64,000 nt of DNA from Pseudoduganella flava (GTDB lineage Bacteria; Pseudomonadota; Gammaproteobacteria; Burkholderiales; Burkholderiaceae_D): positions 806,001 through 870,000 of the forward strand of contig NZ_VLKW01000001.1 of NCBI RefSeq assembly GCF_007830495.1. The letters are read 5' to 3'. The notes beneath the pieces are model-generated. The model was given only the letters and a program-made list of their open reading frames with translations, was not told the DNA's origin and did no database searches. Below, piece by piece: positions 54,355-62,552 of the stretch. The first letter of the stretch is position 1; each line of letters starts with the position of its first letter. The translations under genes were made by a program, and so were the position numbers.

Positions 54355-54619
54355 AGGGACTGTCCCTCATCCGTGGAAACACTCCGTGGAAGCTCTGGCG
54401 TTTCCACGCGATCGCCACACAACCTGCGGGTGCCCGGCGCGGCGCCCCGTCCTTTCTTCAGTTTGTTGCCCAAAATCGGGGACTGTCCCCGATTTTGGGC
54501 AACAAAGCATCGAAGCGACGGCAAGTTGGCTACTCGGCCGTGGAAAATACGGCGAGCTGGAGATGACGGCTTGCGTCGTGCGTTTTGTTTCCTGAAACGA
54601 GGGACAGTCCCTGTGCGGA
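54355..54619. repeat. composite of GGGACTGTCCC hairpins in a 340-bp gene-free gap
   Basis: AGGGACTGTCCCT (54355-54367) opens and AGGGACAGTCCCT (54600-54612) closes the region as inverse copies. In the middle GTTGCCCAAAATCGGGGA (54465-54482) and its exact inverse (54486-54503) flank a 3-base centre with GGGGACTGTCCCC. The same core is used by the elements at 27510 and 27661. No gene is seen between 54334 and 54673. Confidence 0.75.
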
Positions 54620-54673
54620 TTTGCAACGGACTCGGGAGTTTGGGAAACATATCGGGCGTGTTACCCTTAGTAA

Positions 54674-55843
54674 ATGGGAATGAAAAAGAAGACCGGCCTG
54701 ATTTTGACGGGAGGCGGCGCCCGTGCCGCCTATCAGGCCGGCGTGCTGCAGGCCATTGCCGAGATCCTGTGGGACGAGGGCTGGGCGCCGGCGCGCAACC
54801 CCTTCCAGATCATCTGCGGCACGTCGGCCGGGGCGATCAATGCGACGGCGCTGGCGTGCCGCGCCGATAATTTCGGCGAAAGCGTCGCGAAGCTGATGGA
54901 GGTGTGGTCACATATCGCCGTCGAGCAGGTGTACCGCGCCGATTCGCTTGGCGTGCTGCGCTCTGGCGCGCGCTGGCTGTCGCTGTTGTCGTTCGGCTGG
55001 CTGCTGCGCAAATGGCATGCGGCGCCGCCCACCTCGCTGCTGGACAACACGCCCCTCGTCAACCTGCTGCACCGCATGCTCGACCTGCCGCGCCTCGACG
55101 GCGTGCTGCAGGAAGGCTTGCTGCATGCGGTGGCCGTGACGGCGTCGTCGTACACGGGTGGCCAGCACATCACGTTCTACCAGACCGCGGCGGAGATCGC
55201 GCCGTGGGTGCGGATGCAGCGGGTGGCGCTGCAGGACCAGATCGGCGTCGAGCACCTGCTGGCGTCGTCCGCCATTCCGTTCATCTTTCCGGCGACGCCG
55301 CTGTTCGTCGGCGGCCAGCGCGAATACTGCGGCGACGGCTCGATGCGCCAGCTGGCGCCGATTTCGCCGGCGATCCACCTGGGCGCCGCGAAGGTGCTCG
55401 TCGTCGGTGCCGGGCGGCTGACCGAGCCGCCGCGCCAGGGCGGCGACAACGCCCGCTATCCCAGCCTCGCGCAAGTGGCGGGCCACGCGATGTCGTCGAT
55501 CTTCCTGGACGGCCTGGCGATGGACATCGAGCGCCTCAACCGCGTCAACCACACGCTGTCGATGCTGCCGGCCGAGCTGCTGGACAAGACCCCGCTGCGC
55601 CCCGTCGAACTGCTCGTCATCGCGCCGTCGGAGCGGCTCGACGACCTGGCGCTGCGCCACGTCGGCAGCCTGCCCGCGCCGATCCGCGCGATGCTGTCCG
55701 GGATCGGCGCGACCGAGTCGCGCGGCGCCGCGCTGGCGTCCTACCTGCTGTTCGAGGCCAGCTACACCAATGAGCTGATCCGGCTGGGCCAGCGCGATAC
55801 CCACGCGCGCCGCGCCGACGTGCTGGCCTTCTTTGGAAACTGA
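54674..55843 (+). CDS. patatin-like phospholipase
   Basis: A 389-residue lipid hydrolase. It has the oxyanion glycine loop [16 protein letters not shown] (residues 11-26), the nucleophile Ser51 in CGTSAGAIN, and the catalytic Asp221 in YCGDGSMRQ. The domain ends near residue 290; the remaining 100 residues are helical. No signal peptide is seen, so it is cytoplasmic or injected by an unrecognised route. Start ATG 54674 or 54680 (MGMKKK); neither has a good ribosome site. It ends one base before the hybrid histidine kinase gene, so the two are co-transcribed. Patatins of this type act on phospholipids or stored acyl esters. Confidence 0.87.
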   Translation: MGMKKKTGLILTGGGARAAYQAGVLQAIAEILWDEGWAPARNPFQIICGTSAGAINATALACRADNFGESVAKLMEVWSHIAVEQVYRADSLGVLRSGARWLSLLSFGWLLRKWHAAPPTSLLDNTPLVNLLHRMLDLPRLDGVLQEGLLHAVAVTASSYTGGQHITFYQTAAEIAPWVRMQRVALQDQIGVEHLLASSAIPFIFPATPLFVGGQREYCGDGSMRQLAPISPAIHLGAAKVLVVGAGRLTEPPRQGGDNARYPSLAQVAGHAMSSIFLDGLAMDIERLNRVNHTLSMLPAELLDKTPLRPVELLVIAPSERLDDLALRHVGSLPAPIRAMLSGIGATESRGAALASYLLFEASYTNELIRLGQRDTHARRADVLAFFGN

Positions 55844-55844
55844 G

Positions 55845-58800
55845 ATGGCGCGCCTGTTCCGCTGCTTGCCCCATGTACTGTTGCTGTGCTTTGCGCTGGC
55901 CTGCCAGACGGTGCTCGCGGTGCCGCCCCGCACGCTGCGTTTTGAGCAGCTGAGCGTGGAGGATGGCCTGCCGCAGGAATCCGTGCTGGCGATCGCGCAG
56001 GACCGGCAGGGCTTCATCTGGTTCGGCACACAGGCCGGGCTGGCCCGCTTCGACGGCTACCGCACCGTCGTCTACCAGCACGCGCTGGCCGATCCGCACG
56101 GCCTTGCCGAGAACTGGGTGCGCGTGCTGCACGTCGATCCATCCGGCCGGCTGTGGATCGGCACCGACAACGGCCTCGACCTGTTCGACCCGCTGACGCA
56201 GCGCTTCACGCATTACCGCCCGGCCGAGCCGGAGGAACGTGGCAACGGCAACCGCCACGTGCGCGCGATCGTCGACGACGACGCCGGCGGCCTGTGGCTC
56301 GGCACCGCGGATGGCCTGCAGCGCTTCAATCCCGCCACCGGCCGCTACACGATCTGGCACAACACCGTCGGCGACCCGCACAGCCTGGGGCACGACCAGA
56401 TCAATGCGCTGGCGCGCGACGCGGCGGGGCGCCTGTGGATCGGCACGCCGGCCGGTATCGACGTGCTGGCGCCGGGCAGCGCGCAGTTCGAGCACTTCGC
56501 GGCCAACGGCGGCGGCAAGGGCCGGGGCTTGCCGGTGCAGGCGTTGCTGGTCGATCGTGGCCAGAACCTGTGGGTCGGCACGCATGCGGGCCTGGAACGC
56601 TGGCGCCTCGACGCGGCCGGCCAGCCGCCGCGGCGCGAACGGATGCCGGACCAGGCGGGCATGCCCGCGATCACCGTCATCGCCCTGTACCAGGATGTCG
56701 ACGGCACCATCTGGGTCGGCACCCGCAACGACGGCTTGTACCGCTGGCGCCCGGAAGCGGGGCGCTTCGCGTCGTACCGCCACGAGGTGGGCGATCCGCA
56801 CAGCCTCGGCGACGACTACGTGTCGGCGCTGTTCCGCGACCGCGTCGGCACGTTCTGGGTGGGCACCTGGTACAACGGCGTCAGCCGTGTGGACCTGTCG
56901 AGCGGCGGCTTCTCGCGCCTCGTCAAGGATCCGGACGACCACGGCACGCTGAAGGACAACCGCGTGCGCGCGATCGTCGACGCCGGCGGCGGCAAGCTAT
57001 GGGTCGGCAACGACGATGGCCTCAGCCTGTACGATCCCGTCAGCGGTGCCAGCCGCCTGTACGTGCTGCCGCTCGGCGGCGGCCATGGCGACGCCCACGT
57101 GACGGCGCTGTGGCGCGAACCCGGCGGCACGGTGTGGGTCGGCTCGCGTGCCGGCGTGCGCACGTTCGATCCCGCCACCGGCACCTTTGGCCCGTTGCTG
57201 CTCTCGCGCGGCAACCCCGAGTTGGACACGGTGCGCTTCATCTACGGCGACCGCGCCGGCATGGTGTGGGTATCGAGCAAGGCGGGGCTGTACCGTCTCG
57301 ATCCCGCCAGCGGCGGCATGCTCGCGTTCCGCCACGACCCGAACGACCCGCACAGCCTGGCCGACAACACGGTGCGCCCCGTGCTGGAAGACCGCGCCGG
57401 CAACCTGTGGGTCGGCACGTTCAACGGCCTCGATCTGCTGGACCGCCGCACCGGCCGCTTCACGCACGTCCAGCACGACCCCAACGACCCCGCCAGCCTG
57501 TCGCACAACGAGGTGCATTACCTGTACGAGGACAGCGCCGGCGCGCTGTGGGTTGGCACCGCGGCGGGCCTGAACCGCATGCGCCGCGGCGCCGACGGCG
57601 CCGTCTCGTTCAGCCGCTACACGCGGCGCGACGGCCTGGCCGACGATTCGATCGCGGCGATATTGGCCGACGCGCAGGGCAAGCTGTGGCTGTCGACGAA
57701 CATCGGGCTGACGAGCCTGGACCCGGCTACGGGCCGCGTGCGCAACTACGCGGGCGCCGACGGCACGATCGAAGGGGCCTATTTCGACGGTTCGGCGCTG
57801 GCCGCGCGCGACGGCATCCTCTACTTCGGCGGCTTCAACGGCATCACGGCATTCGATCCCACGGCGGTGCGGCCGAACGGCATTGCGCCGGCCGTCGCGA
57901 TCACCGACTTCCAGATCTTCAACGAATCGCTGCGGCCCGGCGCGCGCCGCCCGGATGGCCGCGTGCCGCTGCAGCGGGCCATCGAGGCGACCCGCGAACT
58001 GACGCTGCAGCAGCAGGACTCCGTGTTCTCGCTGGAGTTCGCGGCGCTGCACTTTGCGTCGCCGCAGAACAACCGCTTTGCCTACCAGCTCGAAGGCTTC
58101 GACCGGGACTGGGTCAGCACGGGCGCGAACAAGCGCTTCGCCACGTACACGAACCTGGACCCGGGCCGCTACGTGTTCCGCGTGAAGGCGGCCAACAAGG
58201 ATGGCGTGTGGGGCGAGCCGACCGAGCTGGCGATCACGATCATGCCGCCGATGTGGAAGACGTGGTGGTTCCGCACGGCGGTGCTGCTGTCCGTGCTGGG
58301 CGGTGCATTCGTGCTGTACCGGGCGCGCGTGCAGGCGCTGCGCAGCCAGCGCTCGCGGCTGGAGCGCCAGGTCAGCCTGCGCACGGCCGAAGTCGAGATG
58401 AAGAACCGGCTGCTGACGCAGCAGACGCGCGAGCTGGAGCAGCGCGACGAGTGGCTGTCGCACGAGAAGCAGCGCGCCGAGGATGCGACGCGGCAGAAGT
58501 CCGAATTCCTCGCCAACATGAGCCACGAGATGCGCACCCCGCTGGCCGGCGTGATCGGCATGCTGGGCTTCGCGCTGCGCGATCCCACGCTGCAGCCGGC
58601 CACGCGCGAGCAGATCGAACGGGGCCAGGCCAACGCGCAGTCGCTGCTGTCGATCATCAACGACCTGCTTGATTTCTCGAAGATCGAGGCGGGCAAGCTG
58701 ACGATCGAGAAGATCGATTTCTCGCTGGCCGCCGCGGTGGAGAACGTCGTCAGCCTGTTCGAGGAGCAGGCCGCGGCCCAGGGCATCGAGTTCCGCGTCG

Positions 58801-60068
58801 ACTATGAGCGCGACCTGCCGCACTTCGTCGTCGGCGACCCGATGCGGCTGCGCCAGGTGCTCGTCAACCTCGTCGGCAATGCGTTCAAGTTCACCCAGCG
58901 TGGCCACGTCGCGCTGCGCGTGGCCCGCGTCGGGGCAACCGACGGCGGCTGCGCGCTGATCCGCTTCACCGTCGAGGACACCGGCATCGGCATCCCGCCG
59001 GCCGAGCTGCCGCGGCTGTTCGAGAAGTTCGAGCAGGCCGACGCGACGACCACGCGGCGCTACGGCGGCACGGGCCTTGGCCTGGCGATCTGCCGTCAGC
59101 TGGTCAACCTGATGGGCGGCGAGATCGGCGCCATCAGCGCGCCGGACGAGGGCAGCGTGTTTACCTTCACGCTGCCGCTGTGCGACGGCGTGCCGCCGCC
59201 GCTGGTGCCGCAGCTGCCGCGCGCACCGCACACGCACCGGCTGAAGGTGCTGTGCGCCGAGGACTTCCCGACCAACCAGATCATCATCCGCATGATGCTG
59301 GAGGACCTGGGGCACAGCGTCGACATCGTCGGCAACGGCGCGCTGGCCGTGGCGGCGTGCGCGCACACCCGCTATGACCTGATCCTGATGGACGGCCGCA
59401 TGCCGGAGATGGATGGGCCGACTGCCACCCGCGTGATCCGCGCCGGCGGCCCGGTCGGCGCGCCGGTGCGCGACCGCGACGTGACGATCATCGCGCTGAC
59501 GGCCAATGTCAGCGAAGAAGACCGCAGCCGCTACCTCGCCTCCGGCATGAACGACTTCCTGACCAAGCCGATCGACGAGGGCGCACTGCACCTGCAGCTG
59601 ACCCGCGCGATCGAGCGCCAGTTGCGCCGCGGCCTCGAGCTCGAGCCGATGCCGGCGCAGCCGCACGCCCCGCGGCCCAGCGTGGCCGAGCTGGATGCGA
59701 TGTTCGGCGTCGATACGGGCCAGCCGCCGCTGCAGCGGCCGCTGCAGCGGCCGTTGCCGGCCATCGACCAGGAAGCGGCCGACGCGCTGCGCCTGCGCCT
59801 GCGCGACGCGTTCATCGCCGACCTGCCGGGCCGGCTCGACGAGCTCGATGCGGCGCTGGCCGCCGCCGATGCGGATGCGGCGGGCCGGCTGTTCCACGGC
59901 ATGAAGGGCAGCGCCGCCTACCTGCAGGAGATGGAGCTGCATGCGCTGTGCGCGGAACTGGAGCGTGCCGCCGACCGCGCACTGTGGCAGGCCATCCAGC
60001 AGAAGCTGCCGCGCCTGCACGCGATGCTGGGCCGGATCCTGACGCCGGCGGGAACCCAGGGCCGCTGA
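55845..60068 (+). CDS. hybrid histidine kinase with propeller sensor, receiver and HPt domains
   Basis: A 1407-residue membrane kinase. Order: signal peptide (1-26); 12 or so two-component propeller repeats to about residue 690, each with a phrase like LWVGTxxGL; a Y_Y_Y domain (about 725-800, ending GRYVFRVKAANKDGVWGEP); one membrane segment (about 806-826); a coiled coil; HisKA with His894 in ANMSHEMRTPLAG; HATPase (VNLVGNAFKFTQRG, DTGIGIPPAEL, GTGLGLAICRQLV); a receiver with Asp1183 in LILMDGRMPEMDG; and an HPt with His1351 in LFHGMKGSAAYL. Such periplasmic propellers often sense oligosaccharides or other nutrients. The HPt must pass phosphate to a separate receiver; the next gene is the obvious candidate. 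Confidence 0.92.
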   Translation: MARLFRCLPHVLLLCFALACQTVLAVPPRTLRFEQLSVEDGLPQESVLAIAQDRQGFIWFGTQAGLARFDGYRTVVYQHALADPHGLAENWVRVLHVDPSGRLWIGTDNGLDLFDPLTQRFTHYRPAEPEERGNGNRHVRAIVDDDAGGLWLGTADGLQRFNPATGRYTIWHNTVGDPHSLGHDQINALARDAAGRLWIGTPAGIDVLAPGSAQFEHFAANGGGKGRGLPVQALLVDRGQNLWVGTHAGLERWRLDAAGQPPRRERMPDQAGMPAITVIALYQDVDGTIWVGTRNDGLYRWRPEAGRFASYRHEVGDPHSLGDDYVSALFRDRVGTFWVGTWYNGVSRVDLSSGGFSRLVKDPDDHGTLKDNRVRAIVDAGGGKLWVGNDDGLSLYDPVSGASRLYVLPLGGGHGDAHVTALWREPGGTVWVGSRAGVRTFDPATGTFGPLLLSRGNPELDTVRFIYGDRAGMVWVSSKAGLYRLDPASGGMLAFRHDPNDPHSLADNTVRPVLEDRAGNLWVGTFNGLDLLDRRTGRFTHVQHDPNDPASLSHNEVHYLYEDSAGALWVGTAAGLNRMRRGADGAVSFSRYTRRDGLADDSIAAILADAQGKLWLSTNIGLTSLDPATGRVRNYAGADGTIEGAYFDGSALAARDGILYFGGFNGITAFDPTAVRPNGIAPAVAITDFQIFNESLRPGARRPDGRVPLQRAIEATRELTLQQQDSVFSLEFAALHFASPQNNRFAYQLEGFDRDWVSTGANKRFATYTNLDPGRYVFRVKAANKDGVWGEPTELAITIMPPMWKTWWFRTAVLLSVLGGAFVLYRARVQALRSQRSRLERQVSLRTAEVEMKNRLLTQQTRELEQRDEWLSHEKQRAEDATRQKSEFLANMSHEMRTPLAGVIGMLGFALRDPTLQPATREQIERGQANAQSLLSIINDLLDFSKIEAGKLTIEKIDFSLAAAVENVVSLFEEQAAAQGIEFRVDYERDLPHFVVGDPMRLRQVLVNLVGNAFKFTQRGHVALRVARVGATDGGCALIRFTVEDTGIGIPPAELPRLFEKFEQADATTTRRYGGTGLGLAICRQLVNLMGGEIGAISAPDEGSVFTFTLPLCDGVPPPLVPQLPRAPHTHRLKVLCAEDFPTNQIIIRMMLEDLGHSVDIVGNGALAVAACAHTRYDLILMDGRMPEMDGPTATRVIRAGGPVGAPVRDRDVTIIALTANVSEEDRSRYLASGMNDFLTKPIDEGALHLQLTRAIERQLRRGLELEPMPAQPHAPRPSVAELDAMFGVDTGQPPLQRPLQRPLPAIDQEAADALRLRLRDAFIADLPGRLDELDAALAAADADAAGRLFHGMKGSAAYLQEMELHALCAELERAADRALWQAIQQKLPRLHAMLGRILTPAGTQGR

Positions 60069-60140
60069 ACGTCACGGCCGCGCGTCCGAGTGGTTATAAT
60101 CGCAACGCGCCGGCGGTTCCGAGACCGGTGAGGGAGCTAT

Positions 60141-60827
60141 ATGAAGGTATTGGTGGTCGACGATGACGTGGTGTCGCGGATGATGCTGATGCACCTGATC
60201 GACAGCAGCGGCAACTACGAGATCGTCGAAGCCGAGGACGGCGCCGACGCGTGGCAACAGCTGTCCGAAGGGTTGCGGCCGGCGGTGTGCTTCTGCGATT
60301 TGCGCATGCCGCGCCTGTCCGGCATGGAATTGCTGCAGAAGGTGCGCGCCGACGCGGCGCTGGCCACGCTGCCGTTCGTGCTCGTGTCGTCCGCGAACGA
60401 CCGCGAGACGGTGGAGCAGGCCACGCGTGCGGGGGCGAACGGCTACATCGTGAAACCATTCGAACCGGTGCACGTGCGCGCCCAGCTGGACGCGCTGGCG
60501 GCGCGGATGCAGGCGCTGGAAGCGGAAGAGCCGGCGGCCACGCAGGCCCGTCTCGGCATCGACGGCGAGCGGCTGCAGGCCTACCTGGCCGGCTTCGAAA
60601 CCCAACTGCTGGCCGCGGACGCGGAACTGGAAGCGCTGCTGGGGCGCGGCGCGCAGGGCGAAGTCGCCGTGCGGCTGGAGCGCCTGCGCACCGGCTGTGC
60701 CACGCTCGGGCTGCACGGTGCCGCGCGCGTGCTGGCCGGTGTGCCCGCCACGCCGCATGAGCTGGCAGCGATGCTGGCGGCCGTGCTGAGCGCGGTGCGC
60801 CGCCAGGCCGGCCTGCTGCGCGAGTGA
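60141..60827 (+). CDS. stand-alone receiver protein with degenerate HPt-like tail
   Basis: A 228-residue response regulator without a DNA-binding or enzymatic domain. The receiver (1-120) is intact: acidic pair Asp8/Asp9, phosphoacceptor Asp53 in CFCDLRMP, Ser83/Ser84, and Lys105 in YIVKPFEP. Residues 140-225 are helical. They align with an HPt bundle where LERLRTGCATLG stands in place of the usual HxLKGxAxxLG, with Glu180 at the position of the phospho-histidine. The protein therefore may bind partners without passing phosphate on. It lies 72 bases after the hybrid kinase, with TATAAT at 60095-60100 as a possible own promoter. GAGGGAG precedes the ATG. Confidence 0.83.
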   Translation: MKVLVVDDDVVSRMMLMHLIDSSGNYEIVEAEDGADAWQQLSEGLRPAVCFCDLRMPRLSGMELLQKVRADAALATLPFVLVSSANDRETVEQATRAGANGYIVKPFEPVHVRAQLDALAARMQALEAEEPAATQARLGIDGERLQAYLAGFETQLLAADAELEALLGRGAQGEVAVRLERLRTGCATLGLHGAARVLAGVPATPHELAAMLAAVLSAVRRQAGLLRE

Positions 60828-60867
60828 AGCGTGTACGGCGTGCCGCGTCACTCTTGTATTCAATTTG

Positions 60868-60881
60868 CTTTAAGCTTAAAG
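60868..60881. promoter_or_regulatory. 14-bp palindrome, likely operator of the aryl-CoA genes
   Basis: CTTTAAGCTTAAAG is fully symmetric and lies 37 bases before the CoA ligase start, in a 90-bp gap. AAGCTT-centred palindromes of this kind are typical of MarR-family regulators of aromatic acid pathways (general knowledge, regulator not in window). Confidence 0.55.
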
Positions 60882-60917
60882 TAAGTGGGTAGTCCAACCA
60901 TCAACCACAAGGCGATC

Positions 60918-62552
60918 ATGGACCAATCCACCGCGGCCGCACCGAGCGGGCACGTCGATCCGTTCGCGCGGGCACACCTGCCACCTCCCGAACTCTGGCC
61001 CGAGCTGTTGTTCGACCTGCCGGAGCTGCGCTATCCACCCCGCCTGAACTGCGTCGCCGAACTGCTGGACCGCCACGTCGCGGCCGGGCAGGGCGCCCGC
61101 CCGGCGCTGTGCGACGAGCACGAACGCTGGACGTATGCACAGCTGCAGCAGCAGGTCGACCGCATCGCGCACGTGCTGCGCGGGCGGCTCGGCCTCGTGC
61201 CGGGCAACCGGGTGCTGCTGCGCGGCGCGAACACGCCGCTGATGGCGGCCGCGATCCTGGCGGTGCTGAAGGCGGGCCTGATCGCCGTGCCGACGATGCC
61301 GCTGCTGCGCACCCGCGAACTGGGCACGATCATCGCCAAGGCGCAGGTGGACGCGGTGCTGTGCGCGGCGTCGCTGCGCGCGGAGCTGGACGCCGTGCCC
61401 GGGCTGCCGCCGGCCGTGTACTTCGGCCCCGGCGCGGACGACGCATCCAGCCTGGAAGCGCTGATGGCGCAGGCGCCGGCAGCGTTCGAAGCCTGCGACA
61501 CGGCGGCGGACGATGTCTGCCTGATCAGCTTCACGTCGGGCACCACGGGCGTCCCGAAAGGCACGATGCATTTTCACCGCGACGTGCTGGCGATCTGCGA
61601 CTGCTTCCCGCGCCACACGCTGCGCACGCAACCGTCGGACCTGTTCATCGGCACGCCGCAGCTGGCGTTCACGTTCGGCCTGGGTGGGCTGCTGCTGTTC
61701 CCGCTGCGCGTGGGCGCCTGCGCCGTGCTGCTGGAAAAGCTGACGCCCGAGACGCTGCTGCAGGCGATCGCGCGGCATCGCGCCACCGTGTGCTTCACGG
61801 CGCCCACGTTCTATCGGCAAATGGCGCCGCTGGCGGCGCGCTACGACCTGTCCAGCCTGCGCGCGACGGTGTCGGCCGGCGAGGCGCTGCCCGTTGCCAC
61901 GCGCGATGCGTGGCAGCGTGCGACCGGGCTGGCGATGATCGACGGGATCGGTTCGACGGAGATGCTGCACATCTTCATTTCCGCCGCCGGCGCCGACATT
62001 CGCCCCGGTGCGACAGGCAAGCCGGTACCCGGCTACCAGGCCTGCATCCTCGACGCGCAAGGCAAGCCGGTGGGGCCAGGCGTCGTCGGGCGGCTGGCGG
62101 TGAAGGGGCCGACGGGCTGCCGCTACTTGGCCGACCCGCGCCAGAAGGACTACGTGTGCGACGGCTGGAACCTGACGGGCGACGCCTACGAGATGGATGC
62201 CGACGGCTACTTCATCTACCGCTCGCGCACTGACGACATGATCATCTCGGCCGGCTACAACATCGCCGGGCCCGAGGTCGAAGACGCGCTGCTGCGCCAC
62301 CCGGCGGTGGCCGAGTGCGGCGTGGTGGGCCGCGACGACGAGGAGCGTGGCCAGGTCGTCGAGGCGCACGTGGTGCTGCGCCCCGGCTTCGACGGCACGC
62401 CCGCGCTGGCGGCCGAGCTGCAGGAATTCGTCAAGAGCAGCATCGCGCCGTACAAATACCCGCGCCGCGTGCTGTTCGCGCCAGCGCTGCCGCGTACCGA
62501 GACGGGCAAGCTGCAGCGCTTCCGGCTGCGCGACGCGGGAGCGGCCACATGA
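60918..62552 (+). CDS. benzoate/2-aminobenzoate-type aryl-CoA ligase
   Basis: A 544-residue adenylate-forming enzyme. It contains the AMP-binding P-loop [20 protein letters not shown], the A5 region [14 protein letters not shown]7 [17 protein letters not shown], the hinge [13 protein letters not shown] and the final catalytic Lys in [11 protein letters not shown]. The sequence GSTEMLHIF(I/L)S is characteristic of benzoate-CoA ligase relatives, including 2-aminobenzoate- and salicylate-activating enzymes. It forms the CoA thioester that the next gene would hydroxylate. ATG 60918 is chosen with AAGGCG upstream. Its stop overlaps the next start (ATGA). The exact aromatic acid is inferred only from the neighbour. 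Confidence 0.87.
   Translation: MDQSTAAAPSGHVDPFARAHLPPPELWPELLFDLPELRYPPRLNCVAELLDRHVAAGQGARPALCDEHERWTYAQLQQQVDRIAHVLRGRLGLVPGNRVLLRGANTPLMAAAILAVLKAGLIAVPTMPLLRTRELGTIIAKAQVDAVLCAASLRAELDAVPGLPPAVYFGPGADDASSLEALMAQAPAAFEACDTAADDVCLISFTSGTTGVPKGTMHFHRDVLAICDCFPRHTLRTQPSDLFIGTPQLAFTFGLGGLLLFPLRVGACAVLLEKLTPETLLQAIARHRATVCFTAPTFYRQMAPLAARYDLSSLRATVSAGEALPVATRDAWQRATGLAMIDGIGSTEMLHIFISAAGADIRPGATGKPVPGYQACILDAQGKPVGPGVVGRLAVKGPTGCRYLADPRQKDYVCDGWNLTGDAYEMDADGYFIYRSRTDDMIISAGYNIAGPEVEDALLRHPAVAECGVVGRDDEERGQVVEAHVVLRPGFDGTPALAAELQEFVKSSIAPYKYPRRVLFAPALPRTETGKLQRFRLRDAGAAT

Noticed and set aside
56997..60020. A 1007-codon open frame on the minus strand opposite the hybrid kinase
   Set aside because: Same antisense composition artefact; all kinase motifs lie on the plus strand.
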